A stretch of 64,000 nucleotides of DNA from Oscheius dolichura (lineage: Eukaryota; Nematoda; Chromadorea; Rhabditida; Rhabditidae), in assembly GCA_932521035.1 (NCBI GenBank), contig OW051496.1:8742001-8806000 (forward strand). Direction: 5' to 3'. Below, piece by piece: positions 34,938-47,800 of this stretch; positions within the stretch are counted from its first letter, which is position 1; every line of letters begins with the position of its first letter. Under the pieces are notes generated by a model. The model did not search any database, had not been told where the DNA came from, and worked only from the letters and a program-made list of their open reading frames with translations. Position numbers and translations under genes: made by a program.

Positions 34938-35736
34938 ATGTCAGCTTCACGATCAACATCAAAAGCCTCACGAGAAACTATTCAAAGTTAGTTGCTTTCC
35001 AAACCGCTTATTTAAGAGAATTATTCAACATTTCAATTCTTTAATTGTTTTTAAATGCCATTCTCAGCGATCAGAAAAATATTCTCGATAATATCATTCA
35101 CCTTCCTAGTTCTGGATTGAAAAAAAACGTGAAACAGTCGTATTTGTTACTTGAATATTTTATGGCCGTATCTTGCACGCTAAACGATTGAATAATTCCT
35201 TCAAATGCGTCTACAAAAAGGGCAATTAGGTGATTCGAGTTTTAAAAAAGTTAATTGTTTTTATTGTGCTCCTCTGCTGATAATGTTTTTTTAAATGAAA
35301 ATCATAAATATAAATATGCAAAAGTATATTTTTTTTTCAGCTATACACAATATATCGAAGACACTAAACCTCAAGTTCAACGCCGAACAGATAGAAGCTT
35401 TAATAGGTGTAAGTCATCAGTTTTTGTTTTGAAAAACAATTTTTTTGTCTAAATTGCTGGAATTTTAGATATTTGAAGTCGGAGCTGACCCCGATTGTGT
35501 TATGCGTTTTCTCAGCGAAAATTGTAGCAATTTACAGCCTCCAGAATTCTCAATGGAATCGGTATGTTTTAGATTTACTACCAAACAGCAGTGAGAGTAT
35601 TTTACTAATACACTATTTTCAGTTTACTCCTTCTACTTCAGTCCCGAGAAGATCTAATGTAACGCAGAATAAATCTTCCCTGCCATTTACGGATAAGAAA
35701 ACCGAAGTATATATAAGCCATTATATTACTTTTTAA
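34938..35736 (+). CDS. mzt1: Mitotic-spindle organizing protein 1 (MOZART1) homologue, 107 aa
   Basis: The model is join(34938..34986,35341..35408,35469..35561,35623..35736); phases close. The core at residues 13-55 (ETIQTIHNISKTLNLKFNAE, then QIEALIGIFEVGADPDCVMR and FLSENC) matches the three-helix MOZART1 domain, whose usual form is LLEISRILNTGLD...LCEQGINPEAL..VIKEL. MOZART1 is a small subunit that binds GCP proteins and helps recruit gamma-tubulin ring complexes. The C-terminal extension of about 45 Ser/Thr-rich residues is longer than in most members. Intron 1 is 354 nt. Smoothened starts 235 nt downstream on the same strand, a spacing compatible with a shared transcript. Confidence 0.8.
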
Positions 35737-35971
35737 TAATACTTTTATTCAGAGATTTGACCCTAATTGATCAAGCGTAATTGTCTATCCCTTCAGTGAT
35801 ATTTTTTGCTACGGGTTTTATTGTAATTTATTATTTTGCTATACATTTTTTGTAATAATACCTTTATTTTAATCAAAAACTTCTTGGTTATTCCGCTATA
35901 TTATCTCAATATTTTATTATTTATATATTTTTATTAACTTACTTTGCAGATTTAAATGCATATGCAATAAC

Positions 35972-38900
35972 ATGATATTAGGCTTTGTAGTTCTTTTTAG
36001 TTTGGCAATTGCTTATCCAGATTATGATGTCTTTATTGAAGAGAAAATTGTATTAAATGGCGAAAATATACCACTACACGAGGTTGGTTGTTATTTTTTT
36101 TAAGGTTACTAAGGCATCGATCTGTTCTGCTTATACCTAAAGATAACCAAAAATGATAATTTAGCGTGACATCCGTGATATGTTGTTCAATTCAATGCAA
36201 TGTTCAAAACCATCTACTAACTGGAAATGTAAAATAGGATGTTACGAATCGTTTGTTAACCTCACCGGACCACTTCCGAACAAGTGTTGGTGCTCCTAGT
36301 TTTTGAAACCCACTTTTTTCAGGTGGATTGCCCTCGCCTAGTGATACATGTTTTGGACAAATGTTCGACTTCGCTCATCTACAGAACATGAATCGGTTTC
36401 CAGAAGAATATCAAGTACTAGAAAATTACCCCAGGTGGGTATACTTTGTTTTTATTTTAATTTTCACTTTAGATGTTGGGCTCATCTTGCGCCCCTTATT
36501 TGCGCAACACATTATCGTCCCTGTGCAAGACATGAAGTAAGCTTTGGATATAGCAGAAATGGTACTAAATCGTCAGTGGTATGTTTTCTTTAACATACTT
36601 TATATTGACTTTAACATTGAATTAAAGCAGTATTTAGAAAGCGTTGGTTGAAATACACGCTAAAATCCGCAGCGGTTACTGCCGGGAATCTCTTCGGTTA
36701 TGCGCGGACGTCATCCAGTAAGTTATCTAGTAATTGTTATACCTAGGATTTGGTTCAGGGCTGGCTATTATCCTTCTTTCATTGGTTGCAATTTGTCTAG
36801 TGGAGCTCTAGATCATTCATCTCGTGGGAAAGTATTAGCCCAGCATATTAGCACCTCAGATGTTTTCACGGACTCATGCCAAGTACACAGATCATTCATT
36901 TTATGATGCAACGGTTCAGGTTCCAAATATTCCTGTGTCGTTTGCATTCAAAAAGACGTGCCCCTTTCCATTAGTTTACGTTGAGGGAAAGGTTAAAGGA
37001 GCACGTCCCGTAATGGACCTGTGTTATATCGCGTGCAGGTGTCAATATCATATATTGTATACCTTGAATTTATTTTAGATCCGGCCATTTTGATGAAAAA
37101 TCGCGATTCTATCAAAACATGCACCAAGTTGCTTTTGGAGCTATTTTAACAATAATATTTCTTGGTGGTTGGGTGAGATCGAGCTTTGAATTTATTTATG
37201 AAATACTGTATTGCAGGTCTACTTGCATTTCTTCAGCATTTCCCAGGTGAAAAGTATAGCAGTTTTTTGTGCTTCACAAGCATTCCTTACTATTTCTATT
37301 TGGACTTGTTCGTGGGCATTGGGCCCCCTCTTATATCAAGAAACCGATTGTATTAAAGCCAGTGAATTATTATTACGGAAGACTGAAACTACAACAGAAT
37401 TCTTGCATTGGTATTTGGTGACTTTTTTGAGATGATCAGTTTAGGTGTGTAACTCAGTCAATACTTATGAGCTTCAGTCTCAATGCTGCCTTTCAATGGC
37501 TGGCTGCCGTTTCATATTTTGGATTAGTGTGTCCCAACTGGGTTAATCCGTACGAAAAAACGTAAGTTTCAGTGGTCATGTTGTATTTTTTGGTTTTAGA
37601 AAAAGAGGATGGAACATTCGTTCAATTTTGCTGTACTCTATAAATATCATCTCTGCCCTTGTGGCCTTTCTTTGGCAAGCGCTGCTTCTTCACGAAACAG
37701 ATGGAGTCTCTGGAATATGTCTTTCTGGTTTATTGTCATCCACCAATTTTTTGATGACAATATTTGTACCAGTTCTTTCCTCCTTATGGATGGTATACTC
37801 GATATATCATTTTTATTGTCTATATCGTAAGTTTCGTTACTGTTATTTAAATAGTAGGACATTTTTCTTCGTCACGAACAGTAAGAATACACATCCTTTT
37901 AAATATTGAAACCCATCAAGAAAAAAGCTTTTTCTACCAGATGAGAATATTCTTCAGACCGATATCATAACCAAGCGCGTATGAATGCAAAACAGTATGT
38001 TAAACTTTGTCATGAATTTCAAACAGAACGAAGAAGGAGATTTTGTCAGGTAAAGGAACATTGATTTTATACATCAATCTTAGTGGAAAAAAATTGGAGG
38101 TCCGACCGACGAGGACTTTAAAAATGTCGATGAGGACGAGCTCGAAGATGCAGAAGAAGGTGAAGATATTTCAATTTATAGAGAGCCTATAAAAGAATAT
38201 GTGACCTTTGAAAAAGTAAAGAGGTGGGGCTGCTTTCTTAAAATTTCTATTATGATTCAAATTTCAGTCGCGATCATACCGGAGGTTTTATTCACCGAAT
38301 GATTCAGCACTATAATTGTGATCGTATAAAGGAGTTCCTAGGAGAAGGTTTAGAACCTACGATAAGTGAAAGAGGTTCGTGTATACTTGAATAGTTTTAT
38401 ATATATTTACTTAGCACGTGAAAATATAATTGATAACGGCATTCAACAATATGTTTCTGTGTTTCTAGAGGAATATTCAAAGCATAGGATTAATTTCCAT
38501 TATGGATTCGGCCTGTCTTGGCTTTGTGAGTTGCTTTTTCTATCTTTTTCTTCCTCATTTGTTTCTTGACTAACAACTTTCCTTTCAGTAATAATGTCCA
38601 TCATAGCTATTGTATCTATTTGGGTTTCTATGCCTTTACACTATTTGTTGATTCGTATGGATCCATCTTATGAAGTTCAATCAATCCAAAATTACATACA
38701 GTAAGCTTGACTCTGAGAGTTTATCTAATTAGTTTTAGTTGCGCAATACATCATTCCATAACCGAGAAATTAACAGAATGGATACATTACGGCCGGCCAG
38801 AAGATGCATTCCGCCATTGTGAACTGGATTCATATTTACCGAAGCAGCGCCCGTCTTATGTAATCTTCGTCTTCATACTGATTCCTACAGCACCTTTCAT

Positions 38901-39021
38901 GGTTTTGATAACATCAATGATTGCTGGTATTTGCGGAAGAGGTGGCATGAAAACGGTTAGTCGTTTCATTCGTTTAGTACTTCAGCAGCGAACCCATTAT
39001 TCATTTGAAGTAGCCCATTAA
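35972..39021 (+). CDS. smo: Smoothened homologue (class F GPCR with cysteine-rich domain), about 715 aa
   Basis: Exons 35972-36082, 36165-36285, 36323-36434, 36473-36536, 36638-36717, 36759-36784, 36852-37038, 37079-37172, 37217-37410, 37445-37561, 37600-37826, 37958-38049, 38084-38223, 38268-38374, 38415-38525, 38589-38700, 38739-38955 and 38986-39021; phase closes over all. A signal peptide (MILGFVVLFSLAIAYP) precedes a frizzled-type Cys-rich domain with Smoothened-specific marks: NYPRCWAHLAPLICATHYRP, then GYCRESLRLC. The linker has CPFPLV...MDLCYIACR, and helix 1 begins MHQVAFGA, as in known Smoothened proteins. Helix 5 is preceded by ETDGVSGIC, and loop 3 carries HCEL...KQRPS before helix 7. 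Smoothened transduces Hedgehog signals at the membrane or cilium. The third cytoplasmic loop (about residues 445-590) is acidic and far longer than usual. The C-tail is uncertain: the model stops after QRTHYSFEVAH, but open coding-like segments continue to 39793. Confidence 0.85.
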
Positions 39022-39029
39022 CTGTCTTT

Positions 39030-39793
39030 CGGAACACCGATTCTCGCTTCCATTATTGCATTTTGAAATACGAGCGGGGCGGCAAATTGTTCATCTTGAT
39101 AACGATCTCATAATGGCCGCAGAGTGTTTTACCTCGCTGAAAAATCGAACGCTATCAGATTACGAGGAGCGGGAGAATGGGCCATGCGTAATGGAATCCA
39201 AAGAAGAAAAATGGGAGGTCGTCTGTGCCAAATGTTATCCGACAAAATCTATGCAGTGAGGGGTTTATATAATTTCTAGGTTTCTATCTGTAACTTCCTT
39301 TCTTTCAGATTGCTCGTGTCCGATGGAGCCATGAATGCACTAGTGTCTCAAAAGAAAAGCTTCCTCTGAGCGAAGTGGAACTTGAAGAAGGCGAGGTAAA
39401 AAGTTTTATTATTTACTATTTTTATGGCTTCTATTGTAGAAAAGAACATTGGATGAAACAGCAAACTCAGAGACAGAAGAAAATGAAGAGGATACAAATG
39501 TTCTTTCCCCACAAAACGGAACTGCCTCTAACCGAACAGAAACTCGAGGACAGCCGGACCCTTCCGAACAAAATGGATCACTTGCTGCCCACCGCGAGGA
39601 AAATAGAGTGCAGTCGGCAGTCGCTCCATCATGGCCGTTGTCAGGTGTTCATGGGAATGACGGCCCCCGTCACGTAACGGAGAAAGGCTCAAATAAGTGT
39701 GTGAAGTTAATTTTGGGCAATTTTCTTGCGCGAGTAAAGGACATCTTATTATCTGCGCTCGTACGGTTCGACAACTTTGAAAGAAACTTATAA
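39030..39793 (+). other. Coding-like segments, possible Smoothened C-tail
   Basis: An open segment (39016-39258, with HFEIRAGRQIVHLDNDLIMA), then an exon ending GAG|GT at about 39395 (VRWSHECTSVSKEKLPLSEV) joined in phase 0 to 39440-39793 (KRTLDETANSETEENEEDTN to the stop) look coding. An alternative acceptor at 39010 would splice the receptor into the first segment in phase 0, giving a long tail. The junction near 39259-39308 does not close in phase, so I leave these outside the main model. They could also be a separate gene. Confidence 0.4.
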
Positions 39794-41868
39794 GAGAAGC
39801 GCTAGCTAAGGGGAATGCACTTAAAATCAATGCTTCATTTAACAATTACATTTAGCAACTAAAAACGGCTTTTAGCTGTATATTTTTTATTACACTTCTA
39901 TAAAAGGTGGTCTTGAACCACCTCATCGATCTTGCTATTGCAACAACTGCTGAATGAAGAGAAGCAAGTCATACATGATAAAAAAATTTAACGTCTGAAT
40001 GTGTTTGCAGCGATGCGTTTAATATGCCTCGTTAGGTTTCTTTCTATTGGTTGTGTAAAAAAGGGAATACAAATCTCGGGAAAAGTTTACTATATTGGCC
40101 TTTTCAGATTAGCAAATCAATGTCAACCTTCAGCAAAACGAGGAACTTTAAATGAGGAACAAAGCTTTGGAGAAACTGCTAATCGGGTACGTTGGTTAGA
40201 ATAATATCATATGGACTAATTCGCTCCTCTTAATCCAGGGGTGACGACGCATTCCTTCATCGAATGCGCATCATTTAATATTTGCAAAGAGACTTCCTAG
40301 CAGACCCCTATGCAAGTTTTTCTTTTTGCATTGTGAATTCTTCAATTTTTGTTACCCTCATCATTGATCGCAACGGGGATTTTAAAAAAGTGGTAGATTT
40401 CATAAAACATAGCTGGGGTGCAGTATTCCGTTTATTTTATCATGAAAACGAGCGAAATGGAAGAAGCGGAGAGATCGATGGACCACCCCGAAGGTTAGGA
40501 TGTGCGCAAATAAATCACATTGGGTGACGTTCTTAGAAGGGCCAAATAAATGTAGCTTTTTTCTATTTATGGGCAACGTGTTAACAAAAAAAAGAAGTTG
40601 CGGCACCTTACAAATTAGCGATATAAATTTTCAAATTGTAATGATCTTCAGCGTTTCGTTTAATTTAAAAAGGATTTACTTCAGCTGATTCGGTGGAGAA
40701 CTCTCTCCCCGACTAAAAAATGAATTAAATTATTATGCGAGCTTCAAACCCACCCATGGGCGATGAATTTGCTATTTCATTTCATTATCCAGATTCTACT
40801 GGCTTCTCCGGACCAGGAAATTCAATCAAGCTTGTTTACGTCTTTTTTCATCACGCGTTTTAAATACTCTTTTCTTCGCTACTCTCCCCCGTTCGAACTA
40901 TCAAGGAGCCCCTAAAAATTTTTTACTTGATAAACAGGGGGGCCTAGAGACTCCTTGCCACGCATCTTAGATGATAAGAAGGCGAAAGCAGCCACCCAAA
41001 TTGTTGTTTAGTTGCTCTTGATCGTCAGTGTTCTTATCAAACCAGTTTTTCTTTCTTTCAGATATTGTCAATAGCTATAGGGAGGTGCTTCTGCATTGCT
41101 TAGCCAACGAAGAAAGAAGTGTTGATTCATGATGTACTTTCAAAGCTCCTTGTGGGGTCTGGTTGCCTTTTGCAGCTCCGCCCCTTATTTTGACGTGCGC
41201 ATAGACTCCAGCTTGGCTCATTCTTTCATGAATAAGCAACTCTTTGTGGGTATTTAGTAATTGCTAACACAGGGGATATACCTTTTGTACGCATTGAAAA
41301 GGGGTGTAGTTAAGTAAAAAAAATACCCCAAGACTGGGCGTGACTTTTCGCTGCCGTAGACCATTTCTCGTTGTTGCTGCAATAATAATGTGGTCAAGCA
41401 CTGTAATGCCGTTGATTTGTTTTCGCAGACGCTATTTTTTTCTTTTGCCTGAGGCTTATCAGTAGGCGGAGCATCCGCAAAACCTCCGCCTTCTTCACTA
41501 TTGTAATTGAACACTCGCAGGCCAGGGCGTGATCAATGGGTGCTTCTTTTTTTCAAGTTACCAGAAGAACTAATGTTAATGACGATAATTCTGAACATTT
41601 TGACTTCAGTTTCCCAGATCACCTACAAGCATAGATTCTAAGCATTTTGAAAGAATAGTTTTTTGCTAGAGTTCCTCTGATTATAAAGCTCCACATTCTT
41701 TCCATAGCCCTTTTACAATCGAGAAAACCGGCTGGAGTTTTACTTTCTCAAGCACTCCCGTCTACCAGGGCCGGATGTCTCCCTTTTTCGATGATTTCAG
41801 CAGAGTTAATCCCTTATGCGATGCCCCCATATGCTTACAATCACTGATGCTAATCCTTTCATTTGCAG
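39794..41868. other. 2-kb stretch, no confident gene
   Basis: Possible small exons exist: 40013-40196 (AKRGTLNEEQSFGETANR) and 41707-41790 (NRENRLEFYFLKHSRLPGPD). The latter could be an upstream exon of the following gene, but I cannot join them in phase. A GGGCGGAGC-containing segment near 41170-41200 looks repetitive. Confidence 0.4.
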
Positions 41869-44800
41869 CTTCAAGAGTTTGTACGGACCCTAGAATCGGC
41901 AGAACAGGGAATGTATCCACTTCCTCCAGTGCAAGACGTTGTAAGCTTTACTTTTGTTATATATTTATTTTTATTCACAGCAAGTACTGATTAACGACCT
42001 GAGAGCTGCAGGACGACAAGAACGGACGCTGACACAACATCATCAGGTCGCAATGGAAGCTATGAGGGATCTTTCCGCATTTATAAATTATAACGCAGGT
42101 TTATAATCGTTTATAATCGCTATAATATAATCGCAGTTAGAAGGAATCGTTTTTTTCTGTTTGCATAACCGCAAAAGCATCCCAGTCTGCACTTTTTATC
42201 TTCAGAGCTGAAAAATTATTATCAGAAAAAAGTAGTGCCTTATGTGTAAAAAACAAGTTGTTCTCCAAATTATCTGCTTTCAATGATGATATATTATTTT
42301 ATTATTAACATAAGATTTCAGAACGTCTTCGTGCTGATATTGAAATGTGGAATCTTATAACTACGACCCTCAATCAACTGTCTTCCGTTACAAATGAATT
42401 ATTTCCCCTACAGGATACTACTGATGGTCACCAAGCTAGGAGAGTGGACCCTGAACACGCACGTAAATATTTTTTAATTTGTTCGCATAGTAGGATTTTA
42501 GGTCTATATGAAGTTTTGCTTGGTATAACACAGATGCTAACAACTGTGAACCCACATCTAATGGAATTTGAAAATTGGCGTGAAGTTAGCAACCAAGCTT
42601 CACATAGACTTCGTACTAGCGTTAATACTATTGTTCGTGGAGGTATTCCCAGAACAGGTTTGTTCAATGAAGCTATGTTATTGCCTAATTGTTGAAATTT
42701 TTTAGCAATAGCCCCACAAAACACGCAGAGTGTTAGAATAAGTCCTACTCTTCCAGTAATTCCCCAGCAAGCTTCAAATCAGGCTATTGAACAGCCTCCA
42801 CATCAGGACAATAATGTAGCTGGTTAGTATTTGCTATTAATCCTTTTTTTTCAATGTTACATGCGTACGTTGTGTTCATCACGCGCTAATCAGTCTCACT
42901 CGTGCCTACGCGCCGAGCGGGTGTTTTGATTTTTCTTAGCGCGCGACGCGTGGTTTGACTTTGGGTTTGGGGTACGGCTGACTTCCGGAAGGTAACTTTG
43001 ACGCGCACAGCTTTTCAGTGAAGGTTTCATTAAATTCTTTTTTGACCATCATTTCGTGGGTGGTGGATTACCCCTATCCCCAAATTTTCAAGGATGTAGT
43101 CCATAAAATAAAAGTAGGACGAGCAAAATGGTTTTGGAAAAATGTCCGCCGTACGGCGTCTGGCGTCCGTTTGATTTTTGTGGTTTAGTGGCTAAGAGGC
43201 CGGTATTATTAGTCGAGGGGTCGGATGTTCGATCCTCACTGGGGGTAACTCTTTTTTTGCTTTTTTGTTTTGAGGTCCTGGAAACTTCCAAAACATTTGA
43301 AGTGTTTCTCGCTGTGGGACCCCAATCCAGAAGTGAACTGTCCGATTCATTTTTTTGTGCTAATATTTTTTGCATTATCCGTTTGGTATTTTTTGTTTTA
43401 TGGTAAAATGTTTTCCGTGTGGGACCCATTCGCGATGAGACCCATCGTTGGAGGGAAACCACTGTTTTAGCTCCAAAAAGTGTCTTTTTGTCAGGAAATT
43501 TCCATAAAAATTGGTAAACGAATTAACAAAAAGAGGACAATCACTATTTGAAAAAGAGAAAACTTAAATAAACCTTGTGGTTTGACAGGAGTGTACAAAA
43601 AGAGGGCGATAATGGAAGAATCAAACCACTGCACTTTTTTAGACGTTGGTTCAAGTGTCTTCTTATATGGTAAGTGCTTTGCAGGAAGCCTTCTAAAATG
43701 GATGTTGAAATTACTGGATAGCTTCGTTTACCAAACTGTTGTGTAAAGTGTAGATTTTCAAAAATGAGAGATTATTTATGGATCATCTGTGGGAACAATT
43801 CGGGGCGAGTTGGATGAACGGGTAAATTTGTGGAAGGAACGATGCCTTATTCAGCAAATTCAACTGCACAAATAAGGGGGAATGGGGGAAAGTGCAGTGG
43901 TCCATTATCCCCATCTTTTTGTACACTCCTGTCAAACCACAAGGTTTCTTTGAGTTTTCTCTTTTTAAAATAGTGATTTTTTTTCTTATTTCCTTATTTG
44001 TCCTTATTTGATTGTGTGCATATAAACTATAATTGTATCACACTTGTTCTCTTCTCCATTAGAGACTTTTATACTAGGTATACTGCAGTGATGATGGCTT
44101 CCTTCTTAAGGAATTAGCCAAGACGATGGTCCAATGAGGACAATTGAACAGCACACCAGTAAAAACACAGACTTTATCTATTTCCTCACAATAGACAATC
44201 ACACAAAATTGTACTAGAGCCAAACACGGTTCTATGCACAAGTGCCTACACAGGCAAAAACAACTACAGACTATTCCTAAATAGGAAAACACAACACGTG
44301 CTAACAGCACGGAGGCTCGACGCTGAATTGATTCAAACAAGAAAGGATGACGCGACGGCGTTAACCGTCAGGTCAGGGACGTATCGTAGGGAACAAAATA
44401 AATAACTCATAAGAAAGAGTTACATATAATAAACTGGGAGTGTGGGGTCTAACCTAACATAAATAATAATATCTTATCTCCGGTACATGCCCCTCCCCTG
44501 GAAGCGAGGTACTACCCCGCTTCTTCTGGGCGGCGGAATGTAGTTGTGTCCTCGTATCGGCGGTATGACGTTGTACCATCGGTTCTGCGCTGTGCAGTTG
44601 TACCATCTGGTCGGCGAGTTGTACCCTCAGACGATAAGTTGTAGAGTGGTGCATTCGAAAAATTTCCTCTGGCTGCTTGCCATGTCAGCGCAGTCAGGAA
44701 GGTACGTCTAAACAAAAACAAAATCTCATCTGTTTGTTGATGAAGTGTCCATCCTTGGCGTGGTGGTAACGTCATGAGCTCGCTCTTAAGTTGTTGAATC

Positions 44801-47800
44801 GTGGAGTCGTTGCCATCTGAAGAAAGAATAGAATGTGTGATGCTGTGCATACAGAATGTAGAAAATGTATCAGAAGTGAACTGTGTCCCTTTTCCCGTAA
44901 TAATTACATTGGGAATCCCATTCTTTTTGAATATTGCGTTTAGAATTCGTACAGTGTTGGCTGACGATATGTTTCTAACAATAGTAATTTCTGGCCACGC
45001 AGATAATTTGTCGATCACTACGATAAAGTAAGATCCATTTGTTGCTCTTGCAAAATTCACCTGAACCTGTTCCCATACTCTCGAAGGAGTGGGAACCGGT
45101 TTGTCAATCGTCGTAGACTCGTTGTTTGCACTGTCTTCTGTCGCTACTGGACAAGAATCCTTCCTAACACTTCTTCCTTCCCTCTTATTTCCTTCTTTTC
45201 CTTCCACGAAATTTTCAAACCTAACCATAGTCTTATCCAATTTTTCTTCTTCACTGTTCTCTTTATCGAACAATTTACCGGCTGCCTTGCCAAACTTGTC
45301 ATCAAATTTCTTCTTCTCCCTCTGAGAAATACTAGGGTTTACCAGCTTCGACTGCTGTTGTTGACGATCTTCCCAATTCGTCCCGTTTTTATCTTCTTTT
45401 CTTTCTCCTCGCGATTTTTCCTTCTTCTTTTCAACATTTCTTGACTTGCTGCATTTGTTTTGTTTCCTGAAAGAAACTTTGGACAAATTTCTATTTCCAA
45501 GCATCGCCTGTGGATGTTGGCCGAAACCCATTGAAGAAGCTTGATTTTCATCGTTTTGCTTCCCTTCCCGCATTTCTTTAGTTGTTTCTTTTACCTTTAG
45601 TTGTTTCTTTTACCATACTTTTCACATGATGTTCCTTCGTTCCATCAATTTTGTCCTGCTGATCAGTCAAATAATTAGCAAAATCCCGTATTTGTGAAGA
45701 TCCTGCAGTTGGATTTTCGGTTTTCCTTGGCTCATAGGTAAGCTTTATCCCTAAAGCATCAAAAGCATTGGTTCCCAGTATTATTTCATCTGAGGAATCT
45801 TTCTCCGCTGTTTTGATGATGTGGAAAACTACTGTTCCTTCTTTTCCTGTCTTCGTCAATTTTAGTTTAACGGCTATCAAAGCTTTGACTTCCATAGCTT
45901 GTCCTGATGCGTCAATTATATTCGACTTTACATCCTTTGATTGTTGTATTACTTCCATGTATTCGTCTGGATTTTTCAGAGCTTTAACCATCGTTTTGAA
46001 CACTTCCACTGTCATTGCTGACGGTTCAGCTCCACTGTCTATGAGGCTTCTGCATTTATAAAGCCCTACTTCAACATCACATACTGGTCTTTTCTTTCCA
46101 TAATATGGAAGATTGTTGTAGTACATTGCGTTCATTTGTGCTTTTACCGAAATTCCTGAAAGCTGATGAAAGAGTTCCATAATTGGGTTATCCGTTTCCT
46201 GTTCTATTCGGTTTATCACGGGACTTCTATTTTCTTGCGGTCGAAATTTATTATTTTGATCTCCACTCGTTGAAGTAAAATTCTGCCTGTTAATACGGCC
46301 TGGTTGGTTACAGTTGTAGCAGATTACTTGTTGGTTCCTCGAATTCGAATTACGCGAGGATAAATTTTGGTCAAAGGATTGTCGATCTTGATACGGTGGA
46401 TTCTGGTTGTTTTGATTCCAGTGTTGGTTGAAATCCCTGGTCCATAGAGAAGATCGAAAACTAGCTTTTTCAGGTCTGAATAAACTGTTGCTCTACTGCT
46501 TTGTTCTAATATTCTTAGTGCATCTGTTGCTCTTGACCATCTCTTCACTTGATTGTACAGGTGTAGAGCTCTTTCAAAACTTAATTCACTCATCGGGAGC
46601 GATGGATGTATTTTCTTTGTGAGCTTCTCCAGTTCATTGCAATAATGTTGCAGTCTATTCTGATCCAGCGTCAGATTATCCAACCATTGTTTGGCCTTTA
46701 TTCCTTCGATGTTTTCATCCTTCTTCAACGACGTCTTCAGCTTCTGAATTATTAAATCCAAATGACCTTTCCTGATTTCTTCGTCCATTGACTTGAATGT
46801 ATTCTTTGTTTTTCCGGCTAACAATGTGATGAATGCATTTCGACGTTCAAGATTGCTGAACGTGTTTCTTGGGAATCTATTTTCGAATTGCATCACGAAC
46901 TCTTCAAAGTCTCCTTCTTCCCTTCCTGTGAACGGTTCTAGTGGTAGTCTCGAGATTTAAATAAAGCAGCAAACGACGCTAGATTAAAAGCAGCAAGTCC
47001 ATCACCCTCTAGTCCATAATGTAAGATTGACTCACTTTGTAATGGTGCTTGGTGGTTTTCCGGGCGATTCCATGAGCGAGTGGATGGTTGGTGTTGCTGA
47101 GTATTCTGCCGATCCTGGTTTTCGCACTGAAAATGTTGATTTACACCATCTCCTCGAGCGTTAGTAGCTCTGCTATACTCACTAGGTGGTGTACGCGGTA
47201 TACCTCTTGGTGGTAGATTGTAGAGAAGTTGCATTGACTCTGTAGGCGACTTAGTGACCTGCAAATTAAGTCCCATTTTCAATTCCTCTTTCTCAGCCAT
47301 AAGTATTTGGTTCTGTTCTTTTACAATTTGTTCAACTTTTGTTGGCCATTTATTAAATAAATAATTTAACCTGTTGCAAAATTTATCTATATCCTTGTAC
47401 AGCCTTTGAATCTGATGAATGGCTCCATCATATGTATTGCTATGTGTAGCCTCCAAAATTTTCTCACAAAATTTCTGCCTATCCTCAAAATGTGTGAATA
47501 AATCCTGTGCTTTCTCTGCACTCAAGATATCGTTTTCCGCTAAACATTCATAAAGCTCATTGCCCATTAGGGCGTACTCAGGTAAACTTTTTATTCCATT
47601 TCTGACTACCTCCGCAGCCTCTTCAAAAGGTCTTAATGCTTTGTCTCGCGAACTGCCTAATTTATAGTTATTTTTCAAGGCGGTTTCCGTGGCCATCAGA
47701 TAATTACTCAGCATTTTTCTTACATAAAGCATCCATTCCGATGGTGACAAAGCACTAACCTTTTGATCGATAGGATTATGTAGAGCATTCTCATCGTTCT

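Noticed and set aside
35972-39021. Frizzled instead of Smoothened
   Set aside because: The CW..L.PLICA...P pattern in the Cys-rich domain, the CPFPLV...C.I.C linker, MH..AFGA at helix 1 and CEL...RPS in the last outer loop match Smoothened and are not found in Frizzled.
40282-40690. Open frames suggesting a small gene before the 12-exon gene
   Set aside because: Candidate exons do not join in phase and contain no recognisable motif.
43170-43255. tRNA gene
   Set aside because: A- and B-box words are present, but the stems do not pair and it sits in a transposon nest, so I list it as a tRNA-derived repeat.
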